Positions 54,901-62,752 of a stretch of 64,000 nt of DNA are shown one piece after another. Under the pieces are notes generated by a model. The model ran no database searches. It was not told the origin of the DNA and was given only the letters and a program-made list of their open reading frames with translations. Source of the DNA: Vibrio orientalis CIP 102891 = ATCC 33934 (lineage in GTDB: Bacteria; Pseudomonadota; Gammaproteobacteria; Enterobacterales; Vibrionaceae); assembly GCF_000176235.1 (NCBI RefSeq), contig NZ_ACZV01000005.1:1798001-1862000 (forward strand), written 5' to 3'. Both the position numbers and the translations under genes were made by a program. Position 1 is the stretch's first letter. Each line of letters starts with the position of its first letter.

Positions 54901-55405
54901 CGAGATAAAACCTATCTGGAAAATGAGTCTGATAAAACGCTAAACACTCTTCGGCAGCCTTCTGATTACCTTTTAAGAGTGCCTTACCGATTTCACCACT
55001 CTTACCACCCGAGAGTATAATCACCCCTTCGGATAGTTCAGTTAACCACTCTTTATCAATAACAGGCTGATGCTGAACGTGACCACGTAAATACGCTTTG
55101 GAGATCAGTAAAGTGAGGTTTTTATAACCTGTGTTATCCGCTGCGAGTACCGTCAGTCTCGTCAGTTCATCACCAAACTCCGCTGACTGCATCAGAAAAT
55201 CAGCACCAATAATTGGCTTGATACCGCAGCTATGTGCAGTGCCATAAAATTTAACTAGACCGCACAAGTTGGTGAAGTCGGTCAGCGCCACCGCTGGCAT
55301 ACCCATTTCAGCCACTTTCTTAACCAAGGGCGGCACTTTGGATAGGCCGTCAACCATGGAGAAGTCACTATGAACTCGAAGGTGGATAAACTTTGGATCT
55401 GACAT
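51926..55405 (-). CDS. dnaE: DNA polymerase III alpha subunit
   Basis: Catalytic subunit of the replicative polymerase. 1159 residues. N-terminal PHP domain (HLRVHSDFSMVDG), polymerase palm with the catalytic aspartates in MPDFDVDFCMD, thumb and fingers, then helix-hairpin-helix and OB-fold domains (VAGLVIASRVMTTKRG near residue 995) and a tau-binding C-terminus. The proofreading partner DnaQ is encoded at 42714. Upstream lies a long hairpin after rnhB. Confidence 0.98.
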   Translation of the reverse strand: MSDPKFIHLRVHSDFSMVDGLSKVPPLVKKVAEMGMPAVALTDFTNLCGLVKFYGTAHSCGIKPIIGADFLMQSAEFGDELTRLTVLAADNTGYKNLTLLISKAYLRGHVQHQPVIDKEWLTELSEGVIILSGGKSGEIGKALLKGNQKAAEECLAFYQTHFPDRFYLELTRTGRADEETYLHFALELAEQSDIPVVATNEVVILEESLFDAHEIRVAIHDGYTLEDPRRPKNYSPQQYLRSEEEMCELFSDIPEALENSVEIAKRCNVTVRLGEYFLPAFPTEGMEETEFLVKKSEEGLEDRLEFLFPDPAVRAERRPEYDDRLKIELEVINNMGFPGYFLIVMEFIQWSKDNAIPVGPGRGSGAGSLVAYALKITDLDPLEYDLLFERFLNPERVSMPDFDVDFCMDKRDQVIDHVAEMYGRDAVSQIITFGTMAAKAVIRDVGRVLGHGFGFVDRISKLVPPDPGMTLEKAFKAEPALPELYANDEEIKELIDMCRILEGCTRNAGKHAGGVVISPTTITDFAPIYADAEGHFPVTQFDKNDVETAGLVKFDFLGLRTLTIIDWALGLINPRLEKEGKPPVAIESIPLVDQASFNLLQNSETTAVFQLESRGMKELIKRLQPDCFEDIIALVALFRPGPLQSGMVDNFIDRKHGREAVSYPDEQWQHESLKEILEPTYGIILYQEQVMQIAQVLSGYTLGGADMLRRAMGKKKPEEMAKQRATFEEGAIANGVDGELAMKIFDLVEKFAGYGFNKSHSAAYALVSYQTLWLKTHFPAEFMAAVMTADMDNTEKVVGLVDECFRMKLKVLPPDINAGLYRFNVDEEGAIVYGIGAIKGVGEGPIDAILEARNKDGHFKDLFDFCARIDLKKVNKRVIEKLIYAGALDRLGPHRAALMASLNDAVKAASQHHQAEAFGQSDLFGVLTEAPEEVEHKYTKVEPWPEKVWLEGERDTLGLYLTGHPINAYIRELGKYTSCRLKDATPTRRDQSVTVAGLVIASRVMTTKRGTRIGIMTLDDRSGRMEVMLFSDALDRYAELLENDKILVVSGQVSFDDFNGGLKMSAREVMDLGTAREKYARGLSVSIDESQINDRFFERFSQILEPHRAGSVPVHVYYQRSDAQARLTLGTEWRVTPSDALLDDLKQLLGKGQVELEFN

Positions 55406-55442
55406 GAATAAGGTCCGGGAAGGTTACAATTTGAGAAGATAT

Positions 55443-55484
55443 TTGGGGTATTTTAAGTGAAAAGTATCGACTTATATACCCCAA
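55443..55484 (-). other. Long hairpin between rnhB and dnaE
   Basis: TTGGGGTATTTTAAGT (55443-55458) can pair with ACTTATATACCCCAA (55470-55484) with one bulged base and an 11-base loop. It starts 12 bp after the rnhB stop on the transcribed strand. There is no T-run, so it may be an RNA-processing or stabilising element rather than a terminator. Confidence 0.5.
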
Positions 55485-55495
55485 CTACACGCTTT

Positions 55496-56113
55496 CTATT
55501 CAATACCTAGTGCGCGTTTAACTGGCTTAAAGCTCTTACGGTGCTGTTCAATCACACCATGCTGTTCTATTGCCTCGAAATGAGCTTTAGTTGGGTAGCC
55601 TTTGTGTTTAGCAAAACCAAACTCAGGGTGCTGCTTATCTAGCTCTTCCATCTCTTGATCACGCACGACTTTAGCAATGATTGATGCAGCACTGATCTCA
55701 GCAACACGCAAGTCACCTTTGACCACAGCTTGAGAGTCCATAGACAACTCCGGGCATCGGTTGCCGTCGATAAGTGTAAGATCTGGCTTAACGTTCAAGC
55801 CATCGATAGCACGCTGCATTGCCACCATCGTCGCTTGCAGAATATTTAGCTGATCAATTTCTTCAGGAGAACAACGTCCTACCGACCATGCCAGCGCTTT
55901 CTGCTTAATTTCTGGCAACAGCGCTAAACGTTTTTTCTCTGATAGCTTCTTCGAGTCATTCAAGCCCTCAATCGGGTTATTAGGATCAAGAATAACCGCT
56001 GCGGTAACAACGTCGCCAACCAAGGGACCACGACCCACTTCATCCACGCCAGCAATTAATTGATAGCCTTGTGGATACTCAAACGGTGGGAGTTCTTGTT
56101 TCTCTTTTGCCAT
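55496..56113 (-). CDS. rnhB: Ribonuclease HII
   Basis: Removes single ribonucleotides and RNA from DNA duplexes. 205 residues. Catalytic Asp-Glu pair in GVDEVGRGPLVG, with a later Asp in LTLIDGNRCPEL and AASIIAKVVRD as further family motifs. The start codon overlaps the lpxB stop by one base. Confidence 0.97.
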   Translation of the reverse strand: MAKEKQELPPFEYPQGYQLIAGVDEVGRGPLVGDVVTAAVILDPNNPIEGLNDSKKLSEKKRLALLPEIKQKALAWSVGRCSPEEIDQLNILQATMVAMQRAIDGLNVKPDLTLIDGNRCPELSMDSQAVVKGDLRVAEISAASIIAKVVRDQEMEELDKQHPEFGFAKHKGYPTKAHFEAIEQHGVIEQHRKSFKPVKRALGIE

Positions 56114-57255
56114 TATTCTTTACCAATTAGATTGAGAACGGCTTTGGCAGCCTGAACATCCGCGTCTTTGCGGATCAAGTGGTGCATGTCGGTAAATCGA
56201 GCAATAAGCTCATCATTATCACGGCTCAGCATATCCTCAACTGCAGGCACAAGAAATTGTGGATGACACTCATCCAAAATATATTCTTTGACTAATTCCT
56301 CTCCAGCCAGAATATTCGGCAAGGAGACAAATTCGGTAATCGCTAACTTCTGTACTAACCAACCCGTAAATCGGTTGACCTTATAACCAACCACCATGGG
56401 TCTTTTTAACAACATACATTCAAGTGCCACGGTACCGGAAGCGAGCAATACAGCGTCAGAAGCGGTAATTACGTTACGCGCAGTATCCTGAACAATAACA
56501 AAATCTAACTCTGGTGCTGTTTGTTGCCAGATTTCTTCAAACTGCTGTTTACGCTTATCATTGACGGCGGCAACGACAAAGCCGATATCAGGAAACTTCT
56601 GTTTGATTTGACGACAAGTTTCAATAAAGGGTTGAGCAATTAAACCCACTTCGCCACCACGGCTGCCCGGCAGGACCGCGAGCCATTGCTTATCTTGCTC
56701 TAGGTTGAGTAGCTCTCTTGCTTGTTGCTGATCTGGCACCAGTGGGATCGCATCCGCCAAGGTGTGACCAACAAACTCACATGCCACCTGATACTTGTCA
56801 TAAAACGCTTTTTCAAAAGGCAGAAACGCAAGGACAAGGTCTGTTGCTGCATCTATTTTAAAGATACGCTTTGGTCGCCAAGCCCACACAGATGGACTGA
56901 CATAATGGACGGTTTTAATACCGGCTTTTTTCAGGTCGAGTTCTAGCCTCAAGTTAAAGTCTGGCGCATCAATACCAACAAATACATCCGGCGGGTTTTG
57001 CGTGAAGTACTTAACCAGTTCAGCTTTCACTTTCAACAATCTTGGCAATCTTCCCAAGACTTCGACCAGCCCCATTACGGCAAGCTCTTCCATATCAAAC
57101 AGAGATTCGCAGCCTTGCGCTATCATTTTTGGTCCACCGATACCGACGAACTCAGCGTTAGGATACTTCTGCTTTATCGCTTTGATGAAACCTTCACCGA
57201 GAGTGTCTCCGGACAGTTCACCGACGACGATACCAATTCGTAGTGGCTTTTCCAT
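56113..57255 (-). CDS. lpxB: Lipid-A-disaccharide synthase
   Basis: Inner-leaflet glycosyltransferase (GT19) that joins UDP-2,3-diacylglucosamine and lipid X into the lipid A disaccharide. 380 residues. GELSGDTLGEGFI at the start, VGIDAPDFNL, HYVSPSVWAWRPKR and LPGSRGGEV are family hallmarks. It is separated from lpxA by 91 bp containing a terminator-like hairpin and is coupled to rnhB. Confidence 0.97.
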   Translation of the reverse strand: MEKPLRIGIVVGELSGDTLGEGFIKAIKQKYPNAEFVGIGGPKMIAQGCESLFDMEELAVMGLVEVLGRLPRLLKVKAELVKYFTQNPPDVFVGIDAPDFNLRLELDLKKAGIKTVHYVSPSVWAWRPKRIFKIDAATDLVLAFLPFEKAFYDKYQVACEFVGHTLADAIPLVPDQQQARELLNLEQDKQWLAVLPGSRGGEVGLIAQPFIETCRQIKQKFPDIGFVVAAVNDKRKQQFEEIWQQTAPELDFVIVQDTARNVITASDAVLLASGTVALECMLLKRPMVVGYKVNRFTGWLVQKLAITEFVSLPNILAGEELVKEYILDECHPQFLVPAVEDMLSRDNDELIARFTDMHHLIRKDADVQAAKAVLNLIGKE

Positions 57256-57292
57256 GGCTGAATGACCTACCTAATTTGTTGCTTTAAAAAGT

Positions 57293-57322
57293 AAAAAAGA
57301 CCGCAACCGTAAGATTGCGATC
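57293..57322 (-). terminator. Terminator-like hairpin between lpxA and lpxB
   Basis: On the minus strand GATCGCAA pairs with TTGCGGTC (one G-U pair, 8-base loop) and is followed by six T residues (A-run 57293-57298 on plus). It lies inside the lipid A operon, so partial read-through or attenuation is implied if it acts. Confidence 0.65.
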
Positions 57323-57346
57323 TTTTATGCAGCTTCACAAGTGTTA

Positions 57347-58135
57347 TTAGCGAATAATACCGCGCTCAGAAATCTCTAACATGTCTAGCATCGGTTGGAT
57401 CGAGTCAAACTCTTTTGCCATTTCTACTAGACTAGCTTTTGCGTCTTCAAGTGTTTTACCTGAACGGTAAATTTCTTTGTACGCTTTCTGCAAAGCACGG
57501 ATTTCAGGCTTCTCGAAACCATTACGCTTAAGGCCAACAAGGTTTAAGCCAAACGGTGTCGCATGGTTACCTTGTGCAAGTACGTAAGGAAGTACGTCTT
57601 GAACAACAGCAGAGCAACCGCCAATGTATGAGTAAGCACCGATATTACAGAATGGGTGAATCGCTGAAAGTGCCATAACACCAGCGTAATCACCAACCGT
57701 AACGTGACCACCAAGGATGGCATTGTTACCTACATGAGTATGGTTACCAACAATCACATCATGAGCAATGTGTGCATTAACACAAAGTAGGTTATCGTTG
57801 CCGATTACCGTTGTCGCTTTGTCTTGTGTTGTACCACGATGGATTTGAACCGCTTCACGGATAACATTACGATCGCCGATAACAACCGTAGTTTCTTCAC
57901 CGCCATATTTCTTATCTTGGTTCTCTTCACCAATTACGGCATGTGGAAAGATACGGTTCTCTTTACCAATCGTTGTATGACCTTTGATGACAACATGAGA
58001 CATCACTTCAGTGCCTTCACCAATCTCAATCTTACCTGAGATATAAGTGAATGGACCAACGGTCACATTTGCTGCAATCTTAACTTCACCTTCAATAACA
58101 GCTGAAGGGTGAATTTGGGCTGTTTCATGAATCAT
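57347..58135 (-). CDS. lpxA: UDP-N-acetylglucosamine acyltransferase
   Basis: First enzyme of lipid A synthesis: transfers a 3-hydroxyacyl chain from ACP to UDP-GlcNAc. 262 residues from 58135, matching the E. coli length; the ATG follows the fabZ stop by one base. The left-handed beta-helix hexapeptide repeats span about residues 5-185, and the catalytic His lies in VNAHIAHDVIVGN. The C-terminal helical part is present. Confidence 0.97.
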   Translation of the reverse strand: MIHETAQIHPSAVIEGEVKIAANVTVGPFTYISGKIEIGEGTEVMSHVVIKGHTTIGKENRIFPHAVIGEENQDKKYGGEETTVVIGDRNVIREAVQIHRGTTQDKATTVIGNDNLLCVNAHIAHDVIVGNHTHVGNNAILGGHVTVGDYAGVMALSAIHPFCNIGAYSYIGGCSAVVQDVLPYVLAQGNHATPFGLNLVGLKRNGFEKPEIRALQKAYKEIYRSGKTLEDAKASLVEMAKEFDSIQPMLDMLEISERGIIR

Positions 58136-58136
58136 A

Positions 58137-58595
58137 TTAAAACTCTCGACGAGCACATTTTAGTTCCGCAGAACACACAACTTCACCATCGACTTTCGCA
58201 ACGCCTTTGAACGCAGCAATACCGCGACGCTCTTTCAGGAATTCAACTTCGATAATCAGTTGGTCACCAGGAACAACTGGTTTACGGAATTTCGCGCCAT
58301 CAACACTCGCAAAGTAGTACAGTTCATTTTCTGAAGGAGCACCAAACGATTTGAATGCCAATAGACCAGTCGCCTGAGCCATCGCTTCTAGGATAAGTAC
58401 ACCTGGAAATACAGGTAGCTGAGGGAAATGACCTGTAAACTGAGGTTCATTCACTGAAACGTTTTTGATCGCCGTTAGGTATTTCTCTTCTTGGAAATCA
58501 ATTACGCGATCGATGAGCAAGAATGGGTAGCGATGTGGTAACAATTCCTGGATTTCAGTGATGTTCATCGTTTTCTGTTCAGTAGTCAAAGTCAT
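58137..58595 (-). CDS. fabZ: 3-hydroxyacyl-[ACP] dehydratase FabZ
   Basis: Dehydrates 3-hydroxyacyl-ACP in fatty-acid elongation and so competes with LpxA/LpxD for precursor. 152 residues, hot-dog fold. LLPHRYPFLLIDRV, then GHFPQLPVFPGVLILEAMAQ (residues about 59-78) with the catalytic His and Glu. AGGAA precedes the ATG. A candidate TATAAT promoter and a terminator lie in the 141-bp gap after lpxD. Confidence 0.96.
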   Translation of the reverse strand: MTLTTEQKTMNITEIQELLPHRYPFLLIDRVIDFQEEKYLTAIKNVSVNEPQFTGHFPQLPVFPGVLILEAMAQATGLLAFKSFGAPSENELYYFASVDGAKFRKPVVPGDQLIIEVEFLKERRGIAAFKGVAKVDGEVVCSAELKCARREF

Positions 58596-58633
58596 ATTCC
58601 TATTTTGAATGCTAAATTTGGTTGCTGGCAGGC

Positions 58634-58663
58634 ATTATATACTCAAGTGAGCCTAAGGTGTAA
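58634..58663 (-). promoter_or_regulatory. Candidate promoter for fabZ-lpxA
   Basis: On the minus strand TATAAT (58634-58639) is perfect; the best -35 (TTACAC, 58658-58663) is weak, with an 18-bp spacer. It sits downstream of the terminator-like hairpin, so it could restart transcription for fabZ and lpxA. Confidence 0.4.
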
Positions 58664-58693
58664 TCCCACCCGAAAATTGGTTGGCTATATAGA

Positions 58694-58722
58694 CAAAAAG
58701 ACTCGCGAAGTGCGAGCCTTTT
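58694..58722 (-). terminator. Terminator-like hairpin between lpxD and fabZ
   Basis: On the minus strand AAGGCTCGC pairs with GCGAGTCTT (one G-U pair, 5-base loop), followed by TTTTTG. It lies 14 bp past the lpxD stop. Confidence 0.75.
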
Positions 58723-58736
58723 AATCAGAAATGGAA

Positions 58737-59768
58737 TTAAGATTCTTCTTTCTGCTCTAATTGCTTTTCAACAGCCTTCAGACGCTTATTCATCTCATCA
58801 ATGCGATGAACGCGGGTAGCTGTTTTACGCCACTCTTTGTTTGGCTGAAGTGGAATACCAGAGGAGTACATACCTTTCTCTGAAATACCACGCATGACCA
58901 TACCCATACCCGTGATGGTCACGCCATCAGCGATTTCGATATGACCATTAATTACGGTGCCACCACCGATAATACAGTATTTACCGATAGTAGTGCTGCC
59001 TGCGACAATCGTACCACCAGCCATAGCTGTACCATATCCGATGTGTACGTTATGCGCGATCTGCAACTGGTTATCTAAGATGACGTTATCTTCAATCACC
59101 GTATCATCCAATGCACCACGGTCAATCGTCGTACATGCACCAATTTCAACACGGTTGCCGATACGAACACTGCCTAGCTGAGGGATTTTCACCCACTCAC
59201 CTTTCTCGTTCGCATAACCAAAACCATCTGAACCGATCACTGAATTCGCCTGAACTAGACAGTCAGAGCCAATCTGTACTTCATGATAAACACTGACATT
59301 TGACCAAAGCTTTGAGTTCGCACCGATCTTGGCATTTTTACCAACGAAACAGCCAGCGCCAATAACCGTGTTATCACCCAGTTCAACACCAGACTCAATC
59401 ACAGCATTTGCACCAATCGAAACATCTTTGCCAAGCTTCGCATCTTCGGCTACAACCGCTGAAGGAGCAATGCTGATCGCAGGTGCTGGAGTACTATCTA
59501 ACGCTTGAGTTACTTTCGCAAATGCCACGTAAGGGTCAGCAACAACCAGTACATTTCCACTGCACTGTTCACGCTGAGCCTCTTTGACCATCACGACAGT
59601 GGCCTGACATTGAGCTAAGTGCTTAGCATATTTAGGATTAGACAAGAAGGTTACATGCCCTTCTTGCGCTTTATCCATTGGCGCAACCATGGTGACAGTT
59701 GCTGCTGCGTCACCATGTAGTTCGCCCCCGGTAATGGTTGCCAATTCGGCTAAAGAAATTGCTGTCAT
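58737..59768 (-). CDS. lpxD: UDP-3-O-(3-hydroxyacyl)glucosamine N-acyltransferase
   Basis: Third step of lipid A synthesis: N-acylation of UDP-3-O-acyl-GlcN. 343 residues. An N-terminal uridine-binding domain (about 1-100), a long left-handed beta-helix with many hexapeptide repeats, the catalytic His in LQIAHNVHIGYG, and a C-terminal helix rich in Lys/Glu. It follows skp by 8 bp. Confidence 0.97.
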   Translation of the reverse strand: MTAISLAELATITGGELHGDAAATVTMVAPMDKAQEGHVTFLSNPKYAKHLAQCQATVVMVKEAQREQCSGNVLVVADPYVAFAKVTQALDSTPAPAISIAPSAVVAEDAKLGKDVSIGANAVIESGVELGDNTVIGAGCFVGKNAKIGANSKLWSNVSVYHEVQIGSDCLVQANSVIGSDGFGYANEKGEWVKIPQLGSVRIGNRVEIGACTTIDRGALDDTVIEDNVILDNQLQIAHNVHIGYGTAMAGGTIVAGSTTIGKYCIIGGGTVINGHIEIADGVTITGMGMVMRGISEKGMYSSGIPLQPNKEWRKTATRVHRIDEMNKRLKAVEKQLEQKEES

Positions 59769-59776
59769 AGTTTTAA

Positions 59777-60286
59777 TTATTTAAGTGCTTTGATAACTTT
59801 TTCTGAAATGTTGTATTCAGGCTTACCGTACTGCATCGTTTGAATATCAATAACGATGTCGTAGCCTTCTTTCTTAGCAACTTTCGCTACTGCATCTTGA
59901 ATCACTTTAAACAGCTTTTGCTTCTCTTGAGCTTCACGGCGAGCCGATGCTTGCTCTAGTGCTTGAGCCTTGATCTTGTACTTGCTATCTAGCTGACCAA
60001 TTTCAATACGCAGTTTCTCAACTTCGTCTTGACCTAGCAGCTCACCATCACGCTTTAGCTTTTCGATTTTTGTCTTAGCTTGCGCTTGGATTGCTTTTAG
60101 CTCATCCGCTTTATCTTTGAACTCTTTCTGCATCTTTTGCAGTACAACTTCACGTTGAGGAAGCGCTTGGAATACTTGAGCCGTGTTGACATAGCCGATC
60201 TTTTGCGCCGCTTCAGCTGCATTAGCAAAGAAAGAAGACGTCATTACAAGAAGGCTTAGACCAGCCGCTTTAATTGTTTTATTCAC
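59777..60286 (-). CDS. skp: Periplasmic chaperone Skp (OmpH)
   Basis: Trimeric jellyfish-like chaperone that holds unfolded outer-membrane proteins on their way to BamA. The start is a GTG at 60286, with AGAGGA about eight bases upstream; from there a signal peptide of about 26 residues (ending ANAAEA) and a 169-residue product result. An upstream in-frame ATG overlapping bamA would place 30 extra residues before the signal peptide and is rejected. The long coiled-coil tentacle region (about 60-140) is evident. It follows bamA by 16 bp. Confidence 0.93.
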   Translation of the reverse strand: MNKTIKAAGLSLLVMTSSFFANAAEAAQKIGYVNTAQVFQALPQREVVLQKMQKEFKDKADELKAIQAQAKTKIEKLKRDGELLGQDEVEKLRIEIGQLDSKYKIKAQALEQASARREAQEKQKLFKVIQDAVAKVAKKEGYDIVIDIQTMQYGKPEYNISEKVIKALK

Positions 60287-60302
60287 TTTATTTTCCTCTG
60301 TT

Positions 60303-62714
60303 TTAGAAGGTTCTGCCGATGGTGAAAGTGAAGAATTCTTCGTCATCACCTTCATAACTTTCAATAGGTTTAGCAATAGAGAAGACTAGAGGTCCCATTG
60401 GTGACATCCATTGCAATGCTGCACCATAAGATGCACGGATGTTCATTGGGTCTGAGTAATCATCGTAGTAACGTTCGCCAGCGTAGCTCGGGTCATAGGA
60501 AAACTCGGTATCCCAAACACTTGCCGCGTCCACAAACACACTAGTACGAATTTGATTTCTTACTTCTTCAGAAGCAAACGGCGTTGGGACAATCAGTTCC
60601 AAACTCGCTAATGCGACTGCGTTACCACCTACCGAATCGTCGGTCGCTGATACACAGCTTGCGCTGTTACACGTCGCCGGATTTCCGTTAGTGGTATAAA
60701 CCGCTTTTGGACCCGCACTGTTCGAACCAAAACCACGTAAGGTTGTAAAGCCACCCGCATAGTAGTTTTCGTAGAATGGGAACAAGTTATCGTTACCATC
60801 TGTTTGACCATAACCGTTACCGTAACCTAAGCGACCACGCATCAAGAGCGTAAATTCATGCTTTTTGGTAATTGGTACGTACTGTCGAACGTCATACTGA
60901 ACTTTAAAGTACTGAGCATCAGAACTTGGCACAGTCGCCTTAGCGAAAGCACGTTGATAGTTACCTGCGGTAGGGAAATAACCACGGTTCAGGTTGTTAC
61001 GTGTCCATGATACGTTAACATCAAAGTCGTTTGTCAGAATATCGCCATTCTCTTGGCCAATACTCTGGGCAAATAACTGAGCTTGGTCATAAGTTGGTAC
61101 GTTACCGATCTTGTTGTGGGTATAGCCTACACCAAACTCAAAACGGTTAAGTTCATCGAATGGGAAACCCCAAGTTAAGCTCGCACCGTAACTTTCGTTG
61201 GTATAGTCAACAATACCCGCTTCCGATGCTTCAAACTCGTTGTAGAAAATCTTACCGCCAAGACTGACACCATCAAGGTTCCAGTATGGGTCGCGATAAT
61301 CTAAGCTGATGTTCTTTTGGTAGTCGTTCATCATCGCGTTAATACCAACGCGGTTACCACTACCTACGAAGTTATCTTGCTGCAAACCAACTTGGAAGCT
61401 AACACCTGATTCAGTACCGTAGCCAATACCGAAGTTAACGCTGCCTGAGTTAGCCTCTTTCACGTTGTAGACCAAGTCAACTTGGTCAGTACTGCCCGGT
61501 ACGCGCACAGTCTGTACATCAACTGTTTCAAAGTAGCCCAAGCGGTTTAGGCGGCTTTTTCCTGTCTCAATCGATTTTGAGTTCAGCCAGCTGCCTTCCA
61601 TTTGACGCATTTCACGACGCAGAACTTCATCTTTCGTCGAGTTGTTACCCACGAAGCGAATATCACGCACGTAAATGCGTTGTCCCGCTTCGACGTTAAC
61701 AACCAGAGATACGGTCTGGTTCTCATCATCAAACTCTGGAATGGTGCGCACTTGAGGGTAGGCATAGCCTGCTTCACCAAGTAGACGCTTAACATTCTCT
61801 TCTAGACCCGTAACCGCAGAACCGTTATAGGTTTCACCACTTTCAAATGGTACTAGCTTCTCGAATTCAGCTTCTTTGCCCAGTAGCTCACCACGGAACT
61901 TCACATCACTCACACTGTATGGCTGGCCTTCATTTAGGCCAAGGGTGATATAAACCCCTTTTTTGTCTGGTGAAATCGCTACTTGAGTAGAATCAATTTG
62001 GAATTTAAGGTAACCACGATCAAGGTAGTATGACTTAAGTGCCTCGATATCACCCGCCAGAACCTGCTTCTGATACTTATCATCCGCAAGGAAGTTCCAC
62101 CAAGCAACATCGACATTAAGATCAAAGCGACTCAGTAGCTCTTCATCTGTGTATTGGGTATTACCAATAAAGTTGATCTGCTTAATCTTGGCAGACACGC
62201 CTTCAGTAAAGACAAACTTCAGGTCAGAACGGTTACGAGGTAAAGGTGTCACGACCGCTTTTACGCCAGCATTGTACTTACCCACGCTGTAGTAGAAGTC
62301 TTCTAAGCCTTTTTCAATGGTTGAAAGCGTTGTGCGGTCAAGCGCTTCACCAACACGGATGCCTGACGCATCCAAGTTCTGCTGAAGTTGTTCTTCTTTG
62401 ATCGCTTTGTTACCTGAGAATGAGATGCTCGCTATCGTTGGACGTTCTTTAACTTGAACAACCAATACATCGTTATCACGCAGCACTTTGATATCTTCAA
62501 AGTTACCGGTGGCATATAGCGCGCGTATTGTCTCAGACACATCTTGATTATCGACTGTATCGCCAACTCGTACTGGCATCTTCAGCAATGCTGCACCCAG
62601 TGCAACTCGCTGAAGGCCTTCAATTCTAATATCTTGAACTACGAAGTTCTCGGCACCGTTTGCACTGACACTAGTCGCCAACAAAGTTGCAAACAGAATA
62701 TTTTTCATCGCCAT
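60303..62714 (-). CDS. bamA: Outer-membrane protein assembly factor BamA
   Basis: Core of the BAM machine that folds beta-barrel proteins into the outer membrane. 803 residues: signal peptide (about 1-20), five POTRA domains (about 24-420), and a 16-strand Omp85 barrel ending in the aromatic C-terminal signature FTIGRTF. The conserved FGSNSAGPKAV and RGFGSN stretch is in the barrel. The start at 62714 or the second ATG two codons later are both possible. Confidence 0.96.
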   Translation of the reverse strand: MAMKNILFATLLATSVSANGAENFVVQDIRIEGLQRVALGAALLKMPVRVGDTVDNQDVSETIRALYATGNFEDIKVLRDNDVLVVQVKERPTIASISFSGNKAIKEEQLQQNLDASGIRVGEALDRTTLSTIEKGLEDFYYSVGKYNAGVKAVVTPLPRNRSDLKFVFTEGVSAKIKQINFIGNTQYTDEELLSRFDLNVDVAWWNFLADDKYQKQVLAGDIEALKSYYLDRGYLKFQIDSTQVAISPDKKGVYITLGLNEGQPYSVSDVKFRGELLGKEAEFEKLVPFESGETYNGSAVTGLEENVKRLLGEAGYAYPQVRTIPEFDDENQTVSLVVNVEAGQRIYVRDIRFVGNNSTKDEVLRREMRQMEGSWLNSKSIETGKSRLNRLGYFETVDVQTVRVPGSTDQVDLVYNVKEANSGSVNFGIGYGTESGVSFQVGLQQDNFVGSGNRVGINAMMNDYQKNISLDYRDPYWNLDGVSLGGKIFYNEFEASEAGIVDYTNESYGASLTWGFPFDELNRFEFGVGYTHNKIGNVPTYDQAQLFAQSIGQENGDILTNDFDVNVSWTRNNLNRGYFPTAGNYQRAFAKATVPSSDAQYFKVQYDVRQYVPITKKHEFTLLMRGRLGYGNGYGQTDGNDNLFPFYENYYAGGFTTLRGFGSNSAGPKAVYTTNGNPATCNSASCVSATDDSVGGNAVALASLELIVPTPFASEEVRNQIRTSVFVDAASVWDTEFSYDPSYAGERYYDDYSDPMNIRASYGAALQWMSPMGPLVFSIAKPIESYEGDDEEFFTFTIGRTF

Positions 62715-62752
62715 ATTTGTTTTTGTTATTCCTTAATTCAACCTTTGCTCAA

